Shown: positions 26,935-35,821 of the stretch, one piece after another | How positions within the stretch are numbered: the first letter of the stretch is position 1 | Layout: each line of letters starts with the position of its first letter | DNA from: CAYMQB01 sp964392665 | Lineage (GTDB): Bacteria; Hydrothermota; E44-bin80 | Reading direction: 5' to 3' | NCBI GenBank assembly: GCA_964392665.1 | Contig: CAYMQB010000006.1 | Location: 1-64,000, forward strand | DNA: 64,000 nucleotides | Program-made: the position numbers and the translations under genes | The notes under the pieces: generated by a model | What the model saw: only the letters and a program-made list of their open reading frames with translations | Database searches by the model: none | Told to the model about the DNA's origin: nothing

Positions 26935-27870
26935 ATGGAGAAAACGTACATAGTGAAAGGCTTTCCACCCATTCATTTGCTCGGAAGCAATAACTCGAAT
27001 TTAAAAGTATTGCAGAATCTCTTCGGGGGGAAAATAATAGTTAGAGGTGAAAACCTAAAATTGATTGGCAAGAGCAGCGATGTTAAGGAGTTTGGCAAAG
27101 GGATTGAAATTCTGTTTTCAAGAGCGAAGCAGGGAGAGCTTTTGGATGAAGTTACGATAATTTCTGTTTTCAGGGACGAAGTGGGGACACAGGACAGAGT
27201 TGAAAAGGCAAACTCAATAAAGACACCAAAGAAAACAATCCGAGCAAAAACAAGGGGACAGGAGAAATATGTCAAAGCAATTGAGGAAATGGATATTGTG
27301 GTCTGTATTGGTCCTTCAGGAACGGGTAAGACCTATTTAGCTGTTGCAAAGGCTGTGGAGACTCTTGTGCAAAAAAAATACGAAAGGATCGTTTTGGTAA
27401 GGCCTGCCGTGGAAGCAGGGGAAAGTCTTGGATTTCTTCCCGGTGACTATAGAGAAAAGATTGATCCCTATTTAAGACCACTTTATGATTCCTTGATTGA
27501 TATGGTTTCTAGGGAAAAACTAACACATCTTTACGATACTCAAACAGTTGAAGTTGCTCCATTGGCATTTATGAGAGGGAGAACGCTTAACGATGCGTTC
27601 ATAATTCTCGATGAAGCACAAAATACGACAAGTGTGCAGATGAAAATGTTTCTTACAAGACTTGGCAACGGTTCAAAGGCGGTTGTTACCGGGGATATCA
27701 CTCAAATTGACCTTGCCGGGAAAGAGGCATCGGGTCTTGTTAAAATTCAGAAGATATTAGAGAATGTTGAAGGTGTGAAATTCATTTATCTCACAAAGAG
27801 AGATGTTGTGAGAAGAAGACTTGTTCAAAAAATAGTCGAAGCTTATGAGGAATATACAGCTGAAAAATAA
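26935..27870 (+). CDS. phoH: PhoH-family ATPase
   Basis: 311 residues. The N-terminal KH/R3H-like part (about 1-85) is followed by the PhoH ATPase domain: Walker A GPSGTGKTYLA (about residue 124), the VRPAVEAGESLGFLPGD signature, Walker B FIILDEAQNTT and TGDITQIDL. PhoH (YbeZ) proteins are linked to RNA metabolism and ribosome maturation together with YbeY, which lies two genes downstream. A TATAAT (26931-26936) overlaps the start codon but has no suitable -35. The 3' end overlaps the HD-domain gene by 26 nt. Confidence 0.93.
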   Translation: MEKTYIVKGFPPIHLLGSNNSNLKVLQNLFGGKIIVRGENLKLIGKSSDVKEFGKGIEILFSRAKQGELLDEVTIISVFRDEVGTQDRVEKANSIKTPKKTIRAKTRGQEKYVKAIEEMDIVVCIGPSGTGKTYLAVAKAVETLVQKKYERIVLVRPAVEAGESLGFLPGDYREKIDPYLRPLYDSLIDMVSREKLTHLYDTQTVEVAPLAFMRGRTLNDAFIILDEAQNTTSVQMKMFLTRLGNGSKAVVTGDITQIDLAGKEASGLVKIQKILENVEGVKFIYLTKRDVVRRRLVQKIVEAYEEYTAEK

Positions 27871-30046
27871 AAGTGATATAAGGCAGATTTTAAGAAGAGT
27901 ATTGTCGAGACCAGATATTGCTTTTTTGAAGTTTGCTATAATCCTGGTTTTTCTTAACATTATTTATCCGAAATTAGGTGATGTCAATTTTCCTGTTCAG
28001 GTTGGGGACATAGCACAGCAAGACGTTGTTGCACCATTTACTTTTCCGACGAAGAAAGCTTCACTTGAATTGGGATTAGAAAGAAAAAAGGCAGTAGAAA
28101 GCGTTTTGCCTGTTGCTGATTATGATGAAGATAAAACCAGTCGGATGAAGCACAATATCGAAATGTTCCTAGAAGTAATTTATGGTGTGGAAGAAGGAAA
28201 ACTTGAAGCAAGGAAGGAAAAGCTGAACATTCTTGGTTTTCAATTCTCGAAAGGAACGATTTCTTTGTTGCTTAAGAAGGGCATCCGAGATAAGAAAGAT
28301 AAACTTGAAAGCATACTATTGACTCCTGTAATAAACGGGATAATTTATGACAAAAGTAAGATCCCATATATGAAAGTGAAGAGAATTTCTGTGAGGAAAG
28401 CAGATGGTGAAGTTATATATTCACCGAAGGATTTCTTTAGTATTTCCGAAGCCAGGAACGAAGTTAAAAACAGAGCATTTTCAACTGTAAAAAAGAGCGA
28501 AGATATCATCAAAGCAATGGATGAGCTTACGGCACAATTTTACATGACGAATCTTCAAATAAATATAGAAGAAACAGAAAAGAGAAGAAAGGAAGCTAGT
28601 GCTTCGGTTTCTGAGACTAAGGGCTTGGTTTTGAAAGGTGAGATGATTGTTAGAGCTCATGATCAGATTACCGAAGATACTGTACTAAAGCTGAATTCGC
28701 TAAATGGAATTCTGGGAAGGAAAAGAAGTTTGATGGAAAGGATATTGCTGCGGATTGGCTTAAACACTATTGTAATAATTTTGTTTTTCTTCATGTACTT
28801 TTTTGTTTACAGGTATAAAAGAAAACTCTGGGAAGAAAGTGAGAAACTGCTAATTATAGAAATCGTAATCATTGTCTTCCTATATCTTGTATCTTTTCTT
28901 TTCCGTTTGGAACATATTTTTTTATTCCTAATTCCAATTTCATTTATCGCAATTGTAGTTGCGATGCTTTACGGTGAAGTCTTGAGTATTATAGTTTCCA
29001 TTATTCTTGCGAGTTTAATTGCCGTATTTTCAGGAATGAGGTTTCCAGTTTTTATTTTCCTCTTATTCAGTAGTTTTGCCGGAATTTTAGGAGTAAAAAG
29101 TATTAAAAGAAGATCACAGTTATATAAAACCTTGATATTTGTCTCAGCAGTGAATATTCTGTTGGCTTTTGGTCTTGAATCTTTTAGCAGAAATACAATT
29201 CAGAATATTCTCTTTGGTTCTTCTTTCGGATTCATTAGTGCCGTTGCTTCCATATTTCTACTAATTGGGCTACTGCCCGTTTTTGAGAGACTTAGCGAGA
29301 GTACGACCAATATAACACTTTTTGAATGGTCTGACCTTAATTCTGCAATTTTGAAAAAACTGTCTATTACGGCACCTGGAACCTATAACCACAGTATTGT
29401 TGTTGGAAATCTTGCCGAAGCCGCGGCTGAAGCTATAGACGCCAATTCGATATTGACAAGAGTTGCAGCATATTATCATGACATAGGTAAAATGGTTAAA
29501 CCCGAGTATTTCATCGAAAATCAGATGGGACGAAAAAATCCTCATGCCAAGTTAAAACCCCGGCTTAGCTGCATCATCCTGATATCGCATGTTAAAGAAG
29601 GAGTTGAAATTGCGCGAAAAGCAGGATTACCAAAGGAAATAATAAGAGTAATTAGAGAGCATCATGGAACCTCCTTAATTATTCCTTTCTTTGAAAAGGC
29701 GAAGAAACAAAAACAGGAAGAGAAGGTTGATGAGAATGCCTTCAGATATCCTGGTCCTTTACCATCGACAAAAGAATCCGGAATAGTAATGCTTGCGGAT
29801 TCGGTTGAAGCAGCATCCAGAAGCGTTGAAGATCCAAATGCCAGAAAAATAAAGTCTCTTATAAGTGATATAGTTGAAGAACGCTTTAGAACGGGGCAGT
29901 TGAATGAATCTCAACTAACTCTTGTAGAACTAACAAAAATCGGTGCAAGTTTTTTGCCTATTTTAGTAGGTATGCACCACCTGAGGACTGAATATCCTAA
30001 GAAGGAATCACAAGCCAAAAATCTTAAAACAACAGGCAACCGGTAA
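27845..30046 (+). CDS. PgpH-type 7TM-HD metal-dependent phosphohydrolase
   Basis: 733 residues. One N-terminal transmembrane helix (about 27-42), a large extracytoplasmic region (about 45-290), then a cluster of transmembrane helices (about 290-480). A cytoplasmic HD domain follows, with His516 (TYNHS), His545-Asp546 (YYHDIGK), IREHH and a final Asp in MLADSVEAASR. This is the layout of PgpH, a c-di-AMP phosphodiesterase in Firmicutes; substrate identity here is inferred. The phoH-7TM-HD-ybeY order is common across bacteria. The ATG at 27845 overlaps the end of phoH. Confidence 0.9.
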   Translation: MRNIQLKNKSDIRQILRRVLSRPDIAFLKFAIILVFLNIIYPKLGDVNFPVQVGDIAQQDVVAPFTFPTKKASLELGLERKKAVESVLPVADYDEDKTSRMKHNIEMFLEVIYGVEEGKLEARKEKLNILGFQFSKGTISLLLKKGIRDKKDKLESILLTPVINGIIYDKSKIPYMKVKRISVRKADGEVIYSPKDFFSISEARNEVKNRAFSTVKKSEDIIKAMDELTAQFYMTNLQINIEETEKRRKEASASVSETKGLVLKGEMIVRAHDQITEDTVLKLNSLNGILGRKRSLMERILLRIGLNTIVIILFFFMYFFVYRYKRKLWEESEKLLIIEIVIIVFLYLVSFLFRLEHIFLFLIPISFIAIVVAMLYGEVLSIIVSIILASLIAVFSGMRFPVFIFLLFSSFAGILGVKSIKRRSQLYKTLIFVSAVNILLAFGLESFSRNTIQNILFGSSFGFISAVASIFLLIGLLPVFERLSESTTNITLFEWSDLNSAILKKLSITAPGTYNHSIVVGNLAEAAAEAIDANSILTRVAAYYHDIGKMVKPEYFIENQMGRKNPHAKLKPRLSCIILISHVKEGVEIARKAGLPKEIIRVIREHHGTSLIIPFFEKAKKQKQEEKVDENAFRYPGPLPSTKESGIVMLADSVEAASRSVEDPNARKIKSLISDIVEERFRTGQLNESQLTLVELTKIGASFLPILVGMHHLRTEYPKKESQAKNLKTTGNR

Positions 30047-30146
30047 ATAGCAAAACATTTATCATTATTTGGAAGTATAGAAAGTTATATACTATAAGGT
30101 TGGATTCAAAGATAATAAGGAACACCGATCCGAAAGAAAAGAGAAT

Positions 30147-30599
30147 TTGTCTGAAGTCATGATAACTTTCGATAACCTTACAAAAGAAAAGATTGATACA
30201 AAAAGTCTTAGAAAGTTGGCAAAAACGATATTTATTCGGGAAGGGGTTGGTGTTTCTGAAAAAATATGTTGTGTATTTACCAATGATAAATACATTAAAA
30301 GACTGAATCGACAATACCGGAATAGGGATTATCCGACAGATGTCCTTGCCTTTTCCTTTGTAGAAGGAGTGGGGGCTGATTTTAGGAATAATCAATTAGG
30401 TGACATTTATATTTCCACTGATACTGCGAAGGAAAATGCGAAAAGGTTTGCAGTTACCTTTTCTTACGAAATAAAACTTCTTTTCATTCATGGTTTGCTC
30501 CATCTTCTCAATTACGATGATAACGAGGAGCTGGGAAAGAAAAAAATGGAACAGGAAGAAAGATACTATATTTCTTTAATCGAAGAGAAGGATTCTTAA
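30147..30599 (+). CDS. ybeY: Endoribonuclease YbeY-like rRNA maturation factor, atypical metal site
   Basis: About 150 residues. Family marks are the NRQYRNRDYPTDVLAFSF stretch, LGDIYIS and a helix with HGLLHLLNYDD. The canonical zinc motif is H-x3-H-x5-H (HGxLHLxGYDH); here the third His is Asp and the Gly is Asn, so metal binding may differ. YbeY acts in 16S rRNA 3' processing and ribosome quality control. The start may be TTG 30147 or ATG 30159. It is 100 nt after the 7TM-HD gene and 1 nt before the CNNM gene. Confidence 0.88.
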   Translation: MSEVMITFDNLTKEKIDTKSLRKLAKTIFIREGVGVSEKICCVFTNDKYIKRLNRQYRNRDYPTDVLAFSFVEGVGADFRNNQLGDIYISTDTAKENAKRFAVTFSYEIKLLFIHGLLHLLNYDDNEELGKKKMEQEERYYISLIEEKDS

Positions 30600-30600
30600 C

Positions 30601-31860
30601 ATGTTTAGACTTGTATCTTTAATTTTCGTTTGTTTTATTCTTCTTTTACTATCCGCATTCTTTTCGTCATCGGAAACTGCACTTTTTTCGATGAGTGAGT
30701 CGGAGATAATGGGAATAAAGACTTCGAACAGACGGCGCAAATCAGTATTTCATATGCTAATGTTTCTTCCACAAAATCTTCTTACGACCATTCTATTGTC
30801 CAACACTTTAGTGAATGTTACTTTTTCTTTTTTGTTCACGCTGCTATTCCTCGAATTTATACCCAGATACCATTTTGATGTTCGGCTTAGTATGCTAATA
30901 GATACGATTCTTATAACTTCATTTCTATTGATTTTCGGGGAATTTACACCGAAATTCTACTCTCTTAGAAAGTATAAGAAAGTGTCAAGCGTCAGTGCCT
31001 CTTTGCTTTTCTACTTTGTTTTAATACTAAAGCCCATAGTGTTCTTGCTAAATATAGCAAGCGAGTGGATAATAAAACTGACCGGATCTAAAATAAATGA
31101 GCAAATTTCTTTTAGTGAATTGGAAACTCTATTTGAGATAAGTGAAAATACGGGAGTTATTAAGGATAGAGAGAAGGAAATCATCAAATCTCTTTTTACG
31201 TTGAGCGAAGCTCGAGTGTCAGACATAATGCTTCCTCGAGTGAAGGTGTTTTCCATTAGTGAAGATGCAAAGATCGGAAAGGTGTATAAACTCCTTAAGA
31301 AAAAGCCATATTCCCGTATTCCTGTATATTCAAAAAACAAGGAAAAAATAATTGGACTCCTATACTTAAAGGATATTCTCATACATAGAGAGCAAAAAAA
31401 CAGACAAGTAAAATCGATTCTAAGAAGCGCATTATTCGTACCTATGGAGATGAAATTGAAAGACCTATTCTGTGAATTTAGAAAAAAGAGAGTTCATTTT
31501 GCCATTGTGGTCAATGAATTTGGTGGAACTGAAGGTGTTGTTACGGTAAGTGACATATTGGAGGAGATTGTTGGTACCATAAAAGATGAGTATCATAGAC
31601 TGAGTAGTCCGAGGTACAGATATGTTTCAAAGAACGAAATAATTGTTGATGGTGAACTTAAAATCGATGAATTTCCAAAAGGTTTTTACAGTCAACTTCC
31701 ACACGGAGACTATGAGACAATAAGTGGATTCATCCTGTCGAGTATGGGAAAAGTTCCTACGGAGGATATGTCTTTTGTTTACGAACATTTAGTTTTTACT
31801 ATTGTGAAGTTAAATGGAAGGAAATTAGAGAAAATTCTTGTAAGCAGGAGCGAAGAGTAG
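30601..31860 (+). CDS. CNNM/HlyC-CorC-type transporter with CBS pair (copy 1)
   Basis: 419 residues. The N-terminal DUF21 domain (about 1-190) has four hydrophobic segments with the FSSSETALFSMS signature. A CBS pair (about 205-330, with IMLPRVKVFSI and VVNEFGGTEGVVTVSDILEEIVG) and a C-terminal CorC_HlyC domain (about 340-415) follow. Members are linked to Mg/Co efflux in the inner membrane. A second, related gene follows at once, so the two may form a heterodimer. The start ATG is 1 nt after the ybeY stop. Confidence 0.9.
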   Translation: MFRLVSLIFVCFILLLLSAFFSSSETALFSMSESEIMGIKTSNRRRKSVFHMLMFLPQNLLTTILLSNTLVNVTFSFLFTLLFLEFIPRYHFDVRLSMLIDTILITSFLLIFGEFTPKFYSLRKYKKVSSVSASLLFYFVLILKPIVFLLNIASEWIIKLTGSKINEQISFSELETLFEISENTGVIKDREKEIIKSLFTLSEARVSDIMLPRVKVFSISEDAKIGKVYKLLKKKPYSRIPVYSKNKEKIIGLLYLKDILIHREQKNRQVKSILRSALFVPMEMKLKDLFCEFRKKRVHFAIVVNEFGGTEGVVTVSDILEEIVGTIKDEYHRLSSPRYRYVSKNEIIVDGELKIDEFPKGFYSQLPHGDYETISGFILSSMGKVPTEDMSFVYEHLVFTIVKLNGRKLEKILVSRSEE

Positions 31861-33096
31861 TTGATTTATATTATTATTTTATGTGCTTGTCTTCTGTTCA
31901 TTATTTTCTTCACTTCTTCTGAGATAGCATTGATTTCCGCAAGTCCCATAAAGATTCGGCATCTGGCAAAATCAGGGAATAGAAGAGCAAGGCAGGTAGT
32001 CGGATTTTTCTTAAAACCTGAAGATTACTTGGCAACCATCCTTGTGGGAACCAATTTTTTCGTTGTTGCAATGACAGTTGTTGCTACGAGGTTTCTTTCG
32101 ATATATTGGGGTGTTACAGGAAAAGTCCTTACAGCTTTTATCGTATCTTTCGTTATACTGTTTTTTGGTGAGGTTATTCCCAAGTCGCTGTCTCGAGTTC
32201 ATTCCAATAGAGTTGCCATGTTTAACTTCCCTATTCTGGAATTATTTCACATAATATTTCTTCCGCTTTCATGGATTGTAAGAAAAGTTTCCAGGCTTTT
32301 TCTACTGAGAGTAACTGTCAAAAGGGAAGAGAGATTTAAAGCAGGCATAAACCGCGAAACCCTATGGTGGGCATTAAATAAGACAATAATAAGTGAGAAA
32401 ATAAAGAAAATTGACAAACAAATATTCAGCAAAATACTAAAATTGAGCGCAAAACCTGCATCTATCGCAATGATTCCCAGAGTTAAAATGGAAATGTTAA
32501 ACTATCCTTTCCAGATGAATGATGTTCTAAGAATAGCTGAAACAACAGGATTATCGCGATTTCCAGTCTATAGGAAAGAACCTGACAAAATAATAGGGAT
32601 ACTAACGCTTAAAGACGTTTTTACCCAGGAGAAAACAGCGATAAGAAAAATATTGAAACCTGCAAGATTCATTCCTCCAAACATGAAATGCGATGAACTC
32701 CTGACAGAATTAAGAGATGAACCGACACATATGGCTATTGTGGTAAATGAATTTGGAGAACTGGAAGGTCTGGTGACTCTTGAAGACCTCGTCGAAGAGC
32801 TACTGGGAGAAATAGTCGACGAATTTGATTCGAGAATCAAGGAAGAGATGATAAAGAAAATAGATAGTAAAAAATATATCATTAGCGGTTTGAGTAGAGT
32901 AGAGGAGGTAAACGAAGAATTACATCTTTGTATACCACCGGGTGATTATGATACAATAAGCGGTTTCATTATGGAACATCTCAAAGGACTACCGACCGAG
33001 GATACAGTTATAGAGGAAGAAAGATTTAAATTAATAGTAAACGAAATGGACGGTCAGAAAATCAAGAAGGTTCTGGTAGAAATTAGAACACCATAA
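31861..33096 (+). CDS. CNNM/HlyC-CorC-type transporter with CBS pair (copy 2)
   Basis: 411 residues with the same three domains as the preceding gene: DUF21 with FFTSSEIALIS, CBS pair with MIPRVKMEML and VVNEFGELEGLVTLEDLVEELLG, and the CorC_HlyC end (PPGDYDTISGFI). The two proteins align from end to end but are well diverged, an old tandem duplication. The start is TTG at 31861, directly after the stop of copy 1, with GGAG 10 nt upstream, so it is translationally coupled. Confidence 0.88.
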   Translation: MIYIIILCACLLFIIFFTSSEIALISASPIKIRHLAKSGNRRARQVVGFFLKPEDYLATILVGTNFFVVAMTVVATRFLSIYWGVTGKVLTAFIVSFVILFFGEVIPKSLSRVHSNRVAMFNFPILELFHIIFLPLSWIVRKVSRLFLLRVTVKREERFKAGINRETLWWALNKTIISEKIKKIDKQIFSKILKLSAKPASIAMIPRVKMEMLNYPFQMNDVLRIAETTGLSRFPVYRKEPDKIIGILTLKDVFTQEKTAIRKILKPARFIPPNMKCDELLTELRDEPTHMAIVVNEFGELEGLVTLEDLVEELLGEIVDEFDSRIKEEMIKKIDSKKYIISGLSRVEEVNEELHLCIPPGDYDTISGFIMEHLKGLPTEDTVIEEERFKLIVNEMDGQKIKKVLVEIRTP

Positions 33097-33305
33097 AACA
33101 CTGAATTGTAAATTCCGTTACTGTCATTCTGAATAATGTTTGCCATATTGATTTTAGAAGAATCTCAGGTTCAGTCTTTGAGCACAATATTACGATATGT
33201 TGCTTCACAACACTATAAACGATATTAACGAACAAAACGATCCAAACGTATTAAAGAAAATGCTTATCTGCTTAACTCCCATTTTGATATTTAGCCTGAA
33301 AGTTT

Positions 33306-33471
33306 GTCATTGCGAGGAGCGAAGCGACGTGGCAATCTCATATTTAAGTAATAAAGCTTCAGATAGTTAACAGCGAGATTGCTTCGCAGTTGTGGAGCAA
33401 GCTCCGTGTAATAGGAAAGTGTTTTGTGCGTAATGCTATTACACAGGGCAAGAAGAAACGCTCGCAATGAC
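33306..33471. repeat. MITE-like element, second full copy
   Basis: 166 bp bounded by GTCATTGCGAG and CTCGCAATGAC. It shares with the copy at 16875-17031 the GTGGCAATCTCATATT block and the CCGTGTAATAGGAAA...TATTACACAGGGCAAGAAG block, which has an internal inverted pair GTGTAATA/TATTACAC. It occupies the centre of the 443-bp gap between the CNNM and transporter genes. The flanks (33097-33305 and 33472-33539) show no gene or clear signal. A CTTAACTC/GAGTTAAG pair flanks the element (near 33272 and 33488) and could extend its hairpin. Confidence 0.85.
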
Positions 33472-33539
33472 GTTCTTGTGATATTGTGAGTTAAGCAGAT
33501 AAGCATATTAAAGGGACATTAAACCTCGAAAGGCAGGGA

Positions 33540-35408
33540 TTATATATGTATAATGTGCTGAATAACAAAATAGAGCAGAACAGTCCATACTGACGCTGCG
33601 ACTATATCAAGCACGAATCCGTTCTTAACTATTTCAGAGATTCTTACATGACCTGTTCCAAAAACGATTGCATTCGGAGGTGTGGCAACAGGTAACATAA
33701 AGGCCATTGAAGCTGCAACGGCTCCAGCAACCATCAGAATTGCCGGGTCTTTACCCAGTGTGATTCCAAGTGCAAAAAGAATCGGCATCATCATATTTGT
33801 AGTTGCCGTATTTGATGTTACCTCCGTTAGGAAATCGACGAGAAGAACGACAGCAAAAATCAGAAAAATCATCGGTAGATTCTTAAGTAGTGTGAGATGC
33901 ATTGCTATAAAAGAAGCTGCACCTGTGTTGGCTAACGCTTTTCCAAGTGCTATACCTCCACCAAAAAGCAAAAGGGTTCCCCATGGAATGCGGAGGTTCG
34001 TTTTCCAATCAAGAGTAAATTTCCACTTTCTTATATTGGTGGGTATTATGTAGAAGAGGATAACACCAATAATGGCGATTACAGAATCATTGACCCATGG
34101 AAGATGAAGCGGGATTGCCCACTGTTTTCTTGTAATCCACAAAATGGCAACTAACAGGAAAATAACAAAAGTGTTTCTTTCCCCACCCTTTAATCTTCCC
34201 AATGTTTTTATTTTACTAACAATTATTTCTTTGGATTGTGCAATCTTGACACTCTCCATTGGATTCAACTTCATAAGAATTAGCCATGTCGTTGGTAAAA
34301 GCACAACAACAAGAGGAAGGCCAACGATCAGCCAATTTGCGAATGTTACCGTTTTGTTCAGCAACGCATCGAGGAAACCTGCAAGAATAATATTGGGTGG
34401 TGTACCTATCAGGGTTCCGATGCCCCCTATTGATGCTGCGTATGCAATACCAAGCATCAGTACAAGTCCAAAATTGCTTTTACCTGGTTTTGCACCTGCG
34501 TTAATAATAATTGCAAGTGCAATGGGCATCATCATTGCTGTAGTCGCAGTGTTTGAGACAAACATTGAGACAACGGCTGTAGCAACCATTAATCCAAGTA
34601 TTATTTTTTCCTGCGAAAAACCTATCATTCTCACGAAGTGAAGAGCAATACGTTCATGTAGTCCCCATTCCTTCATTGCTTCTGCTATTGTAAAACCACC
34701 AATAAATAGCACTACAAGATAGTGCATATATGGACTGAATGCAGGAAAGTAACTGGGAAGAGAAGAATCGTTGTAGTGGGCGATTCCAAGAAGGGGAAGA
34801 AAAACCATTGGAAAAAGTGCAACAATCGGAATTGGGAGTGCCTCCGATATCCAGAATATTGCCATTAGAATTGCTAACGCTATGGCGTTTCTGATTCCAT
34901 ATCCCTGTTTCTCTATTACCGAAGACAGTGGTTTTCCCTTGCTATCGATTTTTATCCCTTCTTTCCCGGAAGTGTCGAAATTTTTTGGAACGCTGACCAG
35001 TATTTTTGATGATTTTTCCATTACTTCTTGAATATTGTTTCCATCTATCGACTGGATTTTTTCCAGACCGGTGAAGGAAAGAAGTGTTTCTGTCACTTCT
35101 TGTGTGGAATGTTTTAGCACAACCTTCAGTGCTTCTACCATCATATCTTTAGATGGATGAATGAGCAAAAGGGAAGCAAAAACGACTATTCCCAGAACAA
35201 AACCAATTTTGTTTCTAAAAGCTATTCTAAAATCAGATACTTTGGTAGGTGTCTTGGTTGCACTTGAGGATTTTTCAACAAACCTATTTTTTTTGCTATT
35301 TGAAAAGTAGTAAACAAATTCCCTGGGATGCAAACACCAGGAAAAGATGCTTTTCGTCTTTATGTGTTCGTTCCACATAGTTGTTTTTATATTTTGAAAA
35401 ACATTCAT
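33540..35408 (-). CDS. DASS/SLC13-family sodium-coupled anion (dicarboxylate-type) transporter
   Basis: 622 residues with about 12 hydrophobic segments. The two sodium-binding SNT motifs are present: FVSNTATTAMMMPI in the first half and VTSNTATTNMMMPI in the second. Typical DASS proteins have about 450-500 residues; here an extra N-terminal region adds one transmembrane segment (about 68-84) and a roughly 80-residue soluble loop before the core. Substrates of the family include succinate, malate, citrate and sulfate; I cannot choose among them. The start follows AAAGGAG and a good promoter. Confidence 0.88.
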   Translation of the reverse strand: MNVFQNIKTTMWNEHIKTKSIFSWCLHPREFVYYFSNSKKNRFVEKSSSATKTPTKVSDFRIAFRNKIGFVLGIVVFASLLLIHPSKDMMVEALKVVLKHSTQEVTETLLSFTGLEKIQSIDGNNIQEVMEKSSKILVSVPKNFDTSGKEGIKIDSKGKPLSSVIEKQGYGIRNAIALAILMAIFWISEALPIPIVALFPMVFLPLLGIAHYNDSSLPSYFPAFSPYMHYLVVLFIGGFTIAEAMKEWGLHERIALHFVRMIGFSQEKIILGLMVATAVVSMFVSNTATTAMMMPIALAIIINAGAKPGKSNFGLVLMLGIAYAASIGGIGTLIGTPPNIILAGFLDALLNKTVTFANWLIVGLPLVVVLLPTTWLILMKLNPMESVKIAQSKEIIVSKIKTLGRLKGGERNTFVIFLLVAILWITRKQWAIPLHLPWVNDSVIAIIGVILFYIIPTNIRKWKFTLDWKTNLRIPWGTLLLFGGGIALGKALANTGAASFIAMHLTLLKNLPMIFLIFAVVLLVDFLTEVTSNTATTNMMMPILFALGITLGKDPAILMVAGAVAASMAFMLPVATPPNAIVFGTGHVRISEIVKNGFVLDIVAASVWTVLLYFVIQHIIHI

Positions 35409-35432
35409 TTTACTCCTTTGACATTTTGTACC

Positions 35433-35461
35433 AATATATAGTAATATGTGAACGACGTCAA
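35433..35461 (-). promoter_or_regulatory. Promoter of the anion transporter gene
   Basis: On the minus strand TTGACG (35461-35456), 17-nt spacer, TATATT (35438-35433). Five of six bases match consensus in each hexamer. The predicted start near 35426 gives a short leader containing AAAGGAG ahead of the ATG at 35408. It is back to back with the + strand promoter at 35549. Confidence 0.7.
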
Positions 35462-35548
35462 GAGAAAAAATTACTTTAAAGTAAGTTCTTTAATCTCTTA
35501 TACTTAAATATAAATAGAATTTTTTTTTCATTTTCTATCATTTTTTTC

Positions 35549-35576
35549 TTGACAAAAAAACGTTTTTGTGTATAAT
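35549..35576 (+). promoter_or_regulatory. Consensus promoter of the HTH-pilMNOPQ unit
   Basis: TTGACA (35549-35554), 16-nt spacer, TATAAT (35571-35576), both hexamers perfect. The spacer AAAAAACGTTTTTGTG contains the palindrome AAAAACGTTTTT, a possible operator for a dimeric regulator, perhaps the HTH protein encoded directly downstream. That link is inference. Confidence 0.75.
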
Positions 35577-35627
35577 TACAGTGACTTAGAGTTAAGAATA
35601 CTTAATTATAATCTGATTTTGATTGTT

Positions 35628-35813
35628 ATGGCTATATCATTAAAGAAAATAGACCCGAATAAGTTTTATACAATCCAGGAAATCTCGAATTTCCTTGACC
35701 TGAGTGCACAAACCGTAAGGACGTTTTTGAGAAAGAAGAAACTCAGAGGCAAGAAGATCGGTAGAAGGTGGCATATTCTGGGGAAGAACATCATTAATTT
35801 CATTAAAGAATAG
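35628..35813 (+). CDS. Small helix-turn-helix (excisionase/MerR-like) DNA-binding protein
   Basis: 61 residues. FYTIQEISNFLDLSAQTVRTFLRKKKLRGKKIGRRWHI is a winged-helix domain of the excisionase type; the basic wing KKIGRRW should contact DNA. No ligand or dimer domain is present. It has no clear SD, and an earlier in-frame ATG at 35568 overlaps the promoter. It lies 8 nt before pilM on the same transcript, so it may regulate the pilus genes or act elsewhere. Confidence 0.75.
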   Translation: MAISLKKIDPNKFYTIQEISNFLDLSAQTVRTFLRKKKLRGKKIGRRWHILGKNIINFIKE

Positions 35814-35821
35814 AGGTAAAA

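Noticed and set aside
26893..26936. TATAAT overlapping the phoH start codon, as a possible promoter or leaderless start
   Set aside because: No -35 hexamer at 16-18 nt, and transcription would begin inside the gene. Likely chance in AT-rich sequence.
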